Source: Nitrospira sp. ST-bin4 (GTDB lineage Bacteria; Nitrospirota; Nitrospiria; Nitrospirales; Nitrospiraceae). Taken from it: a stretch of 8,692 nt of DNA. The stretch spans positions 1 to 8,692 of the forward strand of contig MSXM01000097.1 of NCBI GenBank assembly GCA_002083565.1, in the 5' to 3' direction. Under the pieces are notes generated by a model. That model did no database searches, was not told the DNA's origin, and saw only the letters and a program-made list of their open reading frames with translations. The position numbers and the translations under genes were made by a program. This document shows positions 1 through 6,483 of this stretch, one piece after another; positions within the stretch are counted from its first letter, which is position 1, and the number at the start of each line of letters is the position of its first letter.

Positions 1-890
1 ACTTTCCCACTGGGGCCGAATGGCTTCTGCGGCTTTCCATTTAATTCAGCTTTGACCCCGCCGGCATTGCCCAGCGTCAAAACAAACTGGTCTCGCCCCT
101 TCCATTGCGCTTTCTCACCAGGACGAAGCAGCGACTCTTGCGGGCTACCATTGTCGATTTGCACGACAACCCAGCTCAATTCAGTCGCCTCCAAATCCAG
201 CACCAGCTGGGTATCCGCCATAGCGCCGGCCGCTTCCAGCGAAATTCCACTCAATGGGCCATCCGTCCCAACTGAAACCGCCGATACGGTTTCAGCCTCC
301 GGTTTCGAAGCGGCAATCGGCGGCGGGGTGGGCTCAGACCGGCGAGCATCCGGCACTGAAGTCGGTGCCGCTGCAACTGTCGCATTCGGCTTCGTCGATT
401 CGGCAGCTGGTTCAGGCTCCTTCGTCGCGGCTGCAACGGGGGGATTCTTAACCGTTTGGGTGCTCTGTTTGGGAAAGGCCGGCTCCGGCTCCGCCCGCTT
501 CAGCACCGTGGACTGTTCCCGGCTCAAAAGGAAAATCAATGTCAGGACGGCAATGCCGATCGCAACAGCCACCGCTTTTCGATTGGACTGGCGCTTGCGT
601 TCCTCTTCGGCCTGACGGACTTTGAGCCGTTCCCGTTCATCCTGCTTCTCATAAAAGGTGCCGGCAGACTTGGCAAACCGCTGGATCGCATCTTCCTCAT
701 CCAATCCAAGCGACCGCGCGTACGAACGGACGAATCCACGGGCAAACACCTGATCGGGCAGTTTGGAGAAATTGCCGTCCTCGAGCGCCTTGACGAAGTC
801 GGACCGGATCCGTGTCTTCGACGACACCTCATCGACCGTCAGTCCCTTGGTCTCCCGGACTTGCCTGAAAAACTCGCCAACCGACTCCAT
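1..890 (-). CDS. rodZ: RodZ-like cytoskeletal/morphogenesis protein, 3' end cut by window edge
   Basis: The reading frame runs from an ATG at 890 to the left edge without a stop, giving 296 complete codons. Residues about 5-75 form a Cro/C1-type helix-turn-helix domain of the RodZ kind, including the stretch LPDQVFARGFVRSYARSLGL. A charged Arg/Lys/Glu-rich segment (82-104) precedes a single membrane span at about 106-122. An Ala/Pro/Glu-rich periplasmic linker (about 134-205) leads to a C-terminal DUF4115-like beta domain from about 225, with SWVVVQIDNG, a Leu-Arg-Pro-Gly turn, a WKG, and LTLGNAGGV followed by NG. In known systems RodZ binds MreB through the cytoplasmic HTH and links it to the elongation machinery. 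Only a short part of the C-terminus should be missing. The start lies 10 nt after the preceding TPR gene, behind an AGGGGGA motif very close to the ATG. A PilF-like gene next to rodZ is a recurring arrangement in Proteobacteria and supports the call. Confidence 0.9.
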   Translation of the reverse strand, partial: MESVGEFFRQVRETKGLTVDEVSSKTRIRSDFVKALEDGNFSKLPDQVFARGFVRSYARSLGLDEEDAIQRFAKSAGTFYEKQDERERLKVRQAEEERKRQSNRKAVAVAIGIAVLTLIFLLSREQSTVLKRAEPEPAFPKQSTQTVKNPPVAAATKEPEPAAESTKPNATVAAAPTSVPDARRSEPTPPPIAASKPEAETVSAVSVGTDGPLSGISLEAAGAMADTQLVLDLEATELSWVVVQIDNGSPQESLLRPGEKAQWKGRDQFVLTLGNAGGVKAELNGKPQKPFGPSGK

Positions 891-900
891 AGTCCCCCTG

Positions 901-1605
901 CTACTTCAGTCGAGCCAATAATTCCGTGGCGGCCGCCGCATATTCCCCGCCCTTATCAACCGTCGTCACCTTTTTCAGGGCTTCACGCGCCCTCTCCGTA
1001 TACCCCAATTTGTAGTACACCCGGCCCAACTCCAACTGAATCATCGCAGGCGGAACGTTCGAAGGACTGACGGTGATAGCATCTTCGAGCGCTTCCATCG
1101 AGCCCTGGAGATCGCCCTGGTGGGCCAGCGCACGGCCCAGATGAAACCGGGCCAGATCCGGCGTCGGATAGAGCGGATTCGTCAACGCCTTGCGATAGGA
1201 CTTGATCGCCTCATCCCAACGATTCTGGTTGGCGAGAACTTGGCCGAGATACGTATGGGCTTCCGAATAATCCTCATCGATATTGATCGCCGCGCGAAAC
1301 TCCTCTTCAGCCCGCGATAATTTGCCCTGCAGCGCGTACACATGTCCCAGCGCGTACCGAGAATTTTTGTTGTTAGGATTCAGCTGAACGGATTTCTGGA
1401 ACGAGACGAAGGCCTTTTGGCGGTCCCCTGAAAGGCTGGCCACACCTTCCTGGTAATAGCCTTCTGATTTCGTGGCCATCTCCTCGCTGGTCGCGCAGCC
1501 CGCAAACAAATTCGCCGCTCCAATACAAGCTACCACGCAGCACATTCGTACTACGCGCGCGGCATGCGCAAGACTCGTTTCTTTCACCCGCGTCATTGCT
1601 GTCAC
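901..1605 (-). CDS. PilF/PilW-like TPR outer-membrane lipoprotein
   Basis: This 234-residue protein begins at a GTG that overlaps the stop of the upstream kinase gene (GTGA). A GAGGA lies 6 nt upstream, whereas the alternative ATG at 1596 would be 15 nt from it, so GTG is preferred. The signal peptide has an unusually long basic N-region (residues 1-20), a hydrophobic core, and the lipobox LFAGC with the modified Cys at residue 37. Ala at +2 predicts outer-membrane sorting. About five tetratricopeptide repeats follow (roughly 46-79, 80-113, 114-147, 150-183 and 188-221). The motif NPLYPTP at 143-149 resembles that seen between repeats in PilF/PilW-type TPR proteins. PilF is the pilotin that helps assemble the type IV pilus secretin. 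Whether this protein does that or another envelope scaffolding job is not shown, as no pilus gene is in the window. Its position directly before rodZ matches pilF-rodZ order elsewhere. Confidence 0.88.
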   Translation of the reverse strand: MTAMTRVKETSLAHAARVVRMCCVVACIGAANLFAGCATSEEMATKSEGYYQEGVASLSGDRQKAFVSFQKSVQLNPNNKNSRYALGHVYALQGKLSRAEEEFRAAINIDEDYSEAHTYLGQVLANQNRWDEAIKSYRKALTNPLYPTPDLARFHLGRALAHQGDLQGSMEALEDAITVSPSNVPPAMIQLELGRVYYKLGYTERAREALKKVTTVDKGGEYAAAATELLARLK

Positions 1606-2516
1606 TGAATATCCTCGAAATGCGTCAGCCGTTTGAATTCCCGGAACCGAGCTTGAACTTCTTTGTAATCCAGGATTCGCAATCGGTCAAGACTAAAGGA
1701 TTCTACGGTAAATGACGCCATGACGCTTCCGAAGATAATGGCCTGCTTCATCGCATCGAGGGACCGGTTCCCCGTCGCCGCTAAATAGCCCAAAAACCCA
1801 CCGGCAAAGGTATCGCCGGCGCCTGTGGGATCGCGCACATCCTCAAGAGGGAAGGCCGGCGCGCCGAACATATGACTCCCGTTGAACATGAGTACTCCGT
1901 ATTCGCCGCGCTTGATGATGAGATGCTTGGGCCCGCGGGACAACACCAGCTTCGCCACCTTGACCAGGTTTGAATCTTGTCCCAGGGCACGCGCCTCACC
2001 GTCGTTGATGATAAGCACATCAACCTGCTCAAGCACCTTCCAAAGCGCCTCGCGCTTGCCGTTGATCCAGAAATTCATCGTATCGCAAGCCACCAGCGAC
2101 GGACGTTCAACCTTCTGAAGCACATCGAGCTGAAGTTCAGGATCGATATTCCCAAGAAACAACACATCCGGAGACCGGTACACGTCCGGAATTTTAGGCC
2201 GGAAGGTTTCAAAGACATTGAGTTTGGTGTCCAGCGTGTGGGCCTCGTTCAGCTGATGCGTATACTCGCCTTTCCAGCGGAAGGTCGCGCCAGGACGCCG
2301 CTCCAGGCCTGTCACATCGATGCCGCGGCTTTTCAAAAATGCAATATGCTGCTGCGGGAAATCCTCTCCGACAACGGCGATGAGCGCCACGGATGTAAAA
2401 AAACTGGCCGACGTCGAGAAATACGTTGCCGACCCGCCAAGCACCTCGGTGCCTTCCCCGAACGGGGTTTTCACCGTATCAAGCGCCACCGACCCCACCA
2501 CCAACAATTTCCCCAT
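1602..2516 (-). CDS. PfkB/ribokinase-family sugar or nucleoside kinase, substrate unknown
   Basis: The 304-residue product has the full PfkB fold signatures: an N-terminal GSVALD strand (8-13), the Gly-Gly pair at 27-28 in LGGSATYF, the NDGE (NxxE) Mg/ATP motif at 171-174, the substrate/ATP-loop sequence IKRGEYG at 201-207, and the C-terminal anion-hole motif DPTGAGD at 229-235 with the catalytic Asp at 235. Such enzymes transfer phosphate from ATP to a hydroxymethyl group of a sugar or nucleoside in the cytoplasm. I recall similar sequences as an uncharacterised 'ribokinase group' of sugar kinases and cannot name the substrate. The ATG at 2516 is chosen because it lies 2 nt after the mtnP stop, with AGGAG 10 nt upstream. 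An in-frame GTG at 2546 would add 10 residues inside mtnP with no visible advantage. The gene overlaps the next one by 4 nt. Its location after mtnP suggests a nucleoside or pentose substrate, which is inference only. Confidence 0.93.
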   Translation of the reverse strand: MGKLLVVGSVALDTVKTPFGEGTEVLGGSATYFSTSASFFTSVALIAVVGEDFPQQHIAFLKSRGIDVTGLERRPGATFRWKGEYTHQLNEAHTLDTKLNVFETFRPKIPDVYRSPDVLFLGNIDPELQLDVLQKVERPSLVACDTMNFWINGKREALWKVLEQVDVLIINDGEARALGQDSNLVKVAKLVLSRGPKHLIIKRGEYGVLMFNGSHMFGAPAFPLEDVRDPTGAGDTFAGGFLGYLAATGNRSLDAMKQAIIFGSVMASFTVESFSLDRLRILDYKEVQARFREFKRLTHFEDIQ

Positions 2517-2518
2517 GA

Positions 2519-3418
2519 TCACCGCGCTCCTTTCTTCGGCGCCCACACCCGGCGAGTCAACAATGCAAGCTTCCGTTTGGCGGCGGCGGGAACCTGTTTG
2601 CGATCCGTGATCACCGCATGGGTCAACGCCTGATGACAGGCGCAGTCTGGCATACCCGCAACCGACGGCAGCACGGACTTCAGTATTCGCTTGGCCAGCG
2701 CCACGTTTCGATGAAGCGTGTCCAGGATGGCCTCGACTGTGACCGCCTCCTCCGTCTCATGCCAGCAATCGTAATCCGTCGCCAACGCCATCGTCGCGTA
2801 GCAGAGCTCCGCTTCACGCGCCAATTTTGCCTCCGGCATATTGGTCATGCCGATGACATCGACACCCCACTGTCGGTAGAGTCTCGACTCCCCTTTCGTC
2901 GAAAACTGCGGGCCTTCCATGCACAGATATACGCCGCCTCGATGGATCGTCGCTCCCAGGCTTTGGCCGGATGAGGCCAGGGTTTCTGCCAGACCAGCGC
3001 AGACCGGCTCACCGAACGCGACATGCGCCACCATCCCACCCTCGAAGAACGTGGAGACTCGCCGCTTCGTAAGGTCGATGAACTGATCGGGACACACCAC
3101 ATCGCCCGGCTTGATCGACTCTTTCATGCTTCCCACCGCGCTCACGGAAATTACACGAGACACACCCAGCGACTTGAGCGCATAGATGTTGGCGCGATAG
3201 TTGATCTCGCCGGGATTCAGCCGGTGGCCGCGCCCATGCCGAGAGAGAAACGCCACCCGCACACCTCCGATCACACCTACGATAATGGCATCGGACGGAG
3301 ACCCGAACGGCGTGCGGACACGAATTTCCCGAACCGACTGGAGCCCCTCCATCTCATAGAGCCCGCTGCCCCCGATTACTCCTACTTCCGCCTGTCCACG
3401 CATCTGCTTCCCCTTCAT
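2519..3418 (-). CDS. mtnP: S-methyl-5'-thioadenosine phosphorylase
   Basis: The enzyme splits methylthioadenosine with phosphate into adenine and 5-methylthioribose-1-phosphate, clearing the by-product of polyamine synthesis and feeding methionine salvage. Its 299 residues follow the MTAP family from end to end: IGGSGLYE near the N-terminus (phosphate loop, 15-22), RTPFG (35-39), RHGRGH (60-65), NYRAN (73-77), SAVGSM (93-98), MEGPQFST (167-174), MTNMPEAKLAREAELCY (191-207) and DYDCW (215-219). The two Asp residues of the last motif mark preference for 6-aminopurines, separating it from ordinary purine nucleoside phosphorylase. The ATG overlaps the miaA stop as ATGA, with AAGGA just upstream. 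A second in-frame ATG five codons later also has a purine-rich leader and could be used. No mtnA, mtnK or later salvage gene is in the window. Family members can also act on 5'-deoxyadenosine. Confidence 0.96.
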   Translation of the reverse strand: MKGKQMRGQAEVGVIGGSGLYEMEGLQSVREIRVRTPFGSPSDAIIVGVIGGVRVAFLSRHGRGHRLNPGEINYRANIYALKSLGVSRVISVSAVGSMKESIKPGDVVCPDQFIDLTKRRVSTFFEGGMVAHVAFGEPVCAGLAETLASSGQSLGATIHRGGVYLCMEGPQFSTKGESRLYRQWGVDVIGMTNMPEAKLAREAELCYATMALATDYDCWHETEEAVTVEAILDTLHRNVALAKRILKSVLPSVAGMPDCACHQALTHAVITDRKQVPAAAKRKLALLTRRVWAPKKGAR

Positions 3419-4428
3419 ATCTGTCCTTTTCCCATCGTGATGGTCTGCATCACCCCGGGCTCCAATGTTCCAAGAAATTGTTCGATCAGCGAGACGATGC
3501 GCCGGACGATGCGCTCAAACGGTTCATCTCGTTCTACCGAAATCCAATGGACCCCAGGCTCCTTTCGGAACCATGTCATCTGCCGTTTCGCAAATCGCCG
3601 GGTGTCCCGCTTGAACAAGCGGACCATCTCGGCATAATCACACTCACCCGACACATGCGCCGCCACATGCCGATATCCCAGTCCTGTCATCGCGCCGCCG
3701 TCCCGCCGATACCCTCGATCAAGCAGTGCGCGAGTCTCTTGTACCATTCCATGAGCCAACTGCCAATCGATTCGTTCTTCGATCCGCCTATACAACTCTT
3801 CCTTCGAACGCTGCAACCCGATCAGGAGTGCGGAGAACGGGGCCTCCTGAAATCCATGATCCCGCTGCACAGCCGACATCGGTTGTCCCGACAGCCGATA
3901 GACTTCCAACGCCCGCATGACCTTGGCCTCATCGTTGGGATGCAGCCGTGCCGCTGTCTCAGGATCGACACGGATCAGCTCGGCGTGGAGACGGTCCCGC
4001 CCCTGTTCCTGGCTCATCTGCATCAATTCTGCTCTCACCTCCGGGTCAGCTGGAGGAGCCGGACATAATCCTCGCACCAATGTTCGGATATACAGCCCAG
4101 TTCCTCCGACCACGAAGGGCAATCGGTTCTCCGCATACAATCGGTCGATTTCTGCAAGCGCCGCCCGCCGATACCATCCCGTGTTGAATGTCTCATCCGG
4201 ATCGGCCAAGTCGATGAGCCGGTGCGGAACGCCCTGGCGCTCGTCAGCCGTAGGCTTGTCCGTGCCGATATCCATGCCGCGATATACTTGCCTGGAATCG
4301 GCCGTGAGCACCTCCGTGCCAAAGTGTTGTGCCACCTGCGCGCCAAAACGGCTCTTACCCACGGCAGTGGGACCGAGCAACACGACAAGCGGACGGCGTT
4401 GGCACACACTGTCAGATAGCTTCGGCAT
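3415..4428 (-). CDS. miaA: tRNA dimethylallyltransferase (i6A37 synthase)
   Basis: MiaA transfers the dimethylallyl group of DMAPP to N6 of adenosine 37 in tRNAs reading UNN codons. The 337-residue product shows the Walker A loop GPTAVGKS (19-26), DSRQVYRGMDIGT (44-56), PHRLIDLADPDE (68-79), GGTGLY (108-113) and the late tRNA-binding motif TRRFAKRQMTWFR (276-288). It is a little longer than the usual ~310 residues because of a tail after about 315. The ATG at 4428 is preferred. A TTG four codons earlier (4440), directly after an in-frame stop, is the only upstream alternative, and neither has a clear Shine-Dalgarno. The gene follows mutL after a 171-bp gap, and mutL-miaA adjacency is common in bacteria. 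Here the next gene is mtnP, overlapping by 4 nt, rather than the hfq often seen in Gammaproteobacteria. Confidence 0.96.
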   Translation of the reverse strand: MPKLSDSVCQRRPLVVLLGPTAVGKSRFGAQVAQHFGTEVLTADSRQVYRGMDIGTDKPTADERQGVPHRLIDLADPDETFNTGWYRRAALAEIDRLYAENRLPFVVGGTGLYIRTLVRGLCPAPPADPEVRAELMQMSQEQGRDRLHAELIRVDPETAARLHPNDEAKVMRALEVYRLSGQPMSAVQRDHGFQEAPFSALLIGLQRSKEELYRRIEERIDWQLAHGMVQETRALLDRGYRRDGGAMTGLGYRHVAAHVSGECDYAEMVRLFKRDTRRFAKRQMTWFRKEPGVHWISVERDEPFERIVRRIVSLIEQFLGTLEPGVMQTITMGKGQI

Positions 4429-4599
4429 GTCTTGTTGCAATCACCGATCCGCTGCTCCGTTCTGCGTCACTCGTATCTCGTGAAGCCCACTTCGACTCGG
4501 CGAGGCGAGCGCAAAGCGCAAGATGGAAAGCGTGTGCCCACATCTCTGTTTGCGAGATACGCTTCACGAGGGACGCGGGTTAACCGTGGCCTTGACATC
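4429..4599. other. mutL-miaA intergenic region
   Basis: This is the longest non-coding stretch inside the gene series. It contains the inverted repeat pair described separately (4464-4576). On the minus strand it also has a GC-rich stretch with the short repeats TTGCGC-T-TTGCGC. I found no clear -35/-10 pair for miaA on the minus strand and no intrinsic terminator with a T-run after mutL. A promoter for the miaA-rodZ unit could still lie here or inside mutL. Confidence 0.5.
4464..4576. repeat. Inverted pair of a permuted 14-nt-unit repeat
   Basis: The left arm contains CGTATCTCGTGAAGC (4472-4486). The right arm contains CGAGATACGCTTCACGAG (4553-4570), whose reverse complement is CTCGTGAAGCGTATCTCG. 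Both fit exactly into a tandem array of the 14-nt unit CGTATCTCGTGAAG, but start at different points in the unit. The arms therefore pair in two registers: CTCGTGAAGC with GCTTCACGAG (10 bp), or CGTATCTCG with CGAGATACG (9 bp). The outer flanks GCGTCACTCGT (4464-4474) and ACGAGGGACGC (4566-4576) also pair with one mismatch. The two arms are separated by about 66 nt. The element may be a dispersed intergenic repeat or a transcript-processing hairpin. The repeat itself is read directly; its nature is inference. Confidence 0.65.
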
Positions 4600-6420
4600 C
4601 TACCACCCGGCCCGCCCGAACATTTTCTCCAAGTCGTCCGTGCCGAGTCGAAACACCGTGCGCCGGCCATGGGGACAGGTCGTGATCTCTCCTTCTGTTC
4701 TCCAGTCTTCAACCAGTGCCTTGATCTCCGGCAACTCCATCGGACGTCCCGCTCTGACGGCGCCATGACAAGCCAGCGATGCCAGGACAGGACGGACTTT
4801 CGTCTCCACGGTAGACGCATGGTCCCATTGGGCCAAATCATCGAGCAAATCCTGCAGAAACGCTTCCGGATCGAGCTTGCCAAGCCCCATCGGCACGGCT
4901 CGAATCAGCACTGCCGACGCACCGAAGGGTTCAAGTCCCAACCCCAACTTCTCGAGTTCGCCGTGGTAGCGAGTGAGCAATGCCGCATGGGGAGGCGACA
5001 ACTCAATCGAGGCCGGGAGAAGCAGCGGTTGAGATTGAATGCCTCTGGCGGTCCACGCGCGATACAGCCGCTCAAAGAGGACCCGCTCATGGGCAGTATG
5101 TTGGTCTATCACGGCCAGATCGCCTCCGACCTGGGCAATCAGAAATGTCCGATTGAGTTGTCCCAGCGCCACCACTTCTCCTGAGGGAACCTTGACATAC
5201 GGCTCTGCCGTTTCACTGACAAACGCGAGCTGTGCTCCTGGCCGGGAGGAGATATCGACCTGCCGATCCATGACGGCGGATATCGGGGCTCCTTGAACTC
5301 CTGTGGTAGAGCGCCTCGCCTGCTCCTGGGACAAGCCGGAGACCGAAGTCCACGCGGGCTTGTTCCCGGATGATTCGCACGTCAATGAAGATCCCGGCTC
5401 GATCGAAACCCCTTCCGCCGTTCCTATCGCCTGCCTGATCGCCCGCCGGACAAGCTGATGAATCATCTCGGCATCCGCGAACCGGACCTCTCGCTTGGTA
5501 GGATGGACGTTCACATCGACACGATCGGGATCGACGTCGAGGAACAACACAAAAAGCGGATGGCGGCCTTTTGGAAGAAATGCCCCATATCCCTCTGCAA
5601 CCGCATGCAGGACAGCGGCATTACGCACAGGACGCCGGTTCAGAAATAGTTCCTGTGGCATACGTGACGCTCTCGCATGCAACGGATCGATCGCGTATCC
5701 GCTCAGTCGAACCGTCGGCAGGACCGCTTGGACCGTGAAGCAGTGATCGAGAAACACCCGCTGATACACCTGGCTCACTCGATCTCTTTCCGATGGCACC
5801 GCCGGGTAATTCACAATCTCCGTTCCGTTATGCGTCAATCGAAAATGAACGGATGGCCAGGCAAGCGCCGCCTGCTGCACCACGCGGCTGATATGGGAGA
5901 ATTCTGTGGGAATCGACTTGAGAAACTTTTTGCGGGCCGGCTGATTATAAAATAACTCCCTGACTTCGATGCTGGTCCCGGCTACCGGAGGGGCCTCAAC
6001 GATCTTGCCAAGCCTCCCTGCCGTGACCCGAAACTCGATACCGGCTTCGGCGGACCGTAGGGCTGTGGCAACGCGCACATGGGACACGGAAGCAATACTC
6101 GGCAGCGCTTCCCCTCGAAACCCCATGGTGCGAATGGACCAAAGATCCTGATCCGAGCGCAATTTGCTCGTCGCATGCCGTCCAAATGCGCGCGGCGCGT
6201 CGACAGGGCTCATCCCTTCGCCGTCGTCGGTGACACGGATCAGCGCCAGGCCTCCATCTTCAATCTCGACGATGATTGAGCCGGCGGCGGCATCGACACT
6301 GTTGTCGACAAGTTCCTTGACCACCGCAGCCGGGCGCTCGACGACCTCGCCGGCGGCAATGCGACTGACAACCTCCTCCGGCAAAATATGGATCTTCCCG
6401 GTGCCGCCGGTTGTCAGCAC
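4600..6420 (-). CDS. mutL: DNA mismatch repair protein MutL, endonuclease type
   Basis: MutL is the ATP-dependent matchmaker that couples MutS mismatch recognition to strand removal. The 606-residue product has the GHKL ATPase motifs KELVDNSVDA (35-44), DDGEGM (65-70), GRHATSK (80-86) and TMGFRGEAL (98-106), then HPTKREVRF (306-314) closing the N-terminal half. A variable linker of about 80 residues follows, then the C-terminal dimerisation/nuclease domain. That domain carries DQHTAHERVLFE (439-450), a version of the DQHAx2Ex4E endonuclease motif, plus ACHGAVR (550-556) and CPHGR (582-586) of the metal site. It is therefore predicted to nick DNA itself, as in bacteria without MutH. The GTG at 6420 is chosen because GAGGAG lies 9 nt upstream. 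The longer GTG at 6441 has only pyrimidine-rich sequence before it. No mutS is in the window. miaA follows downstream. Confidence 0.96.
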   Translation of the reverse strand: MLTTGGTGKIHILPEEVVSRIAAGEVVERPAAVVKELVDNSVDAAAGSIIVEIEDGGLALIRVTDDGEGMSPVDAPRAFGRHATSKLRSDQDLWSIRTMGFRGEALPSIASVSHVRVATALRSAEAGIEFRVTAGRLGKIVEAPPVAGTSIEVRELFYNQPARKKFLKSIPTEFSHISRVVQQAALAWPSVHFRLTHNGTEIVNYPAVPSERDRVSQVYQRVFLDHCFTVQAVLPTVRLSGYAIDPLHARASRMPQELFLNRRPVRNAAVLHAVAEGYGAFLPKGRHPLFVLFLDVDPDRVDVNVHPTKREVRFADAEMIHQLVRRAIRQAIGTAEGVSIEPGSSLTCESSGNKPAWTSVSGLSQEQARRSTTGVQGAPISAVMDRQVDISSRPGAQLAFVSETAEPYVKVPSGEVVALGQLNRTFLIAQVGGDLAVIDQHTAHERVLFERLYRAWTARGIQSQPLLLPASIELSPPHAALLTRYHGELEKLGLGLEPFGASAVLIRAVPMGLGKLDPEAFLQDLLDDLAQWDHASTVETKVRPVLASLACHGAVRAGRPMELPEIKALVEDWRTEGEITTCPHGRRTVFRLGTDDLEKMFGRAGW

Positions 6421-6429
6421 GGTATGAGG

Positions 6430-6435
6430 CTCCTC
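6430..6435 (-). promoter_or_regulatory. Shine-Dalgarno deciding the mutL start
   Basis: GAGGAG on the minus strand ends 9 nt before the GTG at 6420. The alternative GTG at 6441 would place this motif inside the coding region and has no purine-rich leader of its own. Confidence 0.6.
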
Positions 6436-6463
6436 ACGCACGATGACAGGGGGAAAAGGCGGG

Positions 6464-6478
6464 ACGGCAAGATGCCGT
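6464..6478 (-). other. Small perfect hairpin between ybgF and mutL
   Basis: On the minus strand ACGGCA-TCT-TGCCGT forms a perfect 6-bp stem with a 3-nt loop, starting 5 nt after the ybgF stop. The sequence that follows is CCCGCCTTTTCCCCC, so a four-T run lies about 6 nt beyond the stem instead of directly after it. It is at best a weak terminator or a processing/stability hairpin. Partial read-through into mutL would be expected. Confidence 0.4.
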
Positions 6479-6483
6479 AACGA

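Noticed and set aside
52..615. 187-codon open frame on the plus strand opposite rodZ
   Set aside because: The minus frame encodes a recognisable HTH, membrane span and DUF4115 domain. The plus frame has no family features and is a high-GC antisense shadow of the Ala/Pro linker.
1977..2633. 218-codon plus-strand open frame across the kinase and mtnP
   Set aside because: It spans two well-identified minus-strand genes, and its product is Arg/His-rich with no recognisable domain.
3023..3637. 204-codon plus-strand open frame across mtnP and miaA
   Set aside because: It is antisense to two conserved enzymes and has no domain or ribosome site that I can see.
4592..4597. TTGACA on the plus strand, a perfect -35 hexamer
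   Set aside because: There is no -10-like sequence 16-18 nt downstream and no plus-strand gene for it to serve. It overlaps the region just after the mutL stop by chance.
4432..5184. 250-codon plus-strand open frame across the mutL-miaA gap and the 3' part of mutL
   Set aside because: Most of it is antisense to the conserved MutL C-terminal domain, and its translation shows no recognisable motif. The part in the gap reads through the repeat arms.
6464..6478. Hairpin after ybgF as a true intrinsic terminator
   Set aside because: The stem is only 6 bp and the T-run is short (four) and offset by about 6 nt. It is listed as a hairpin only.
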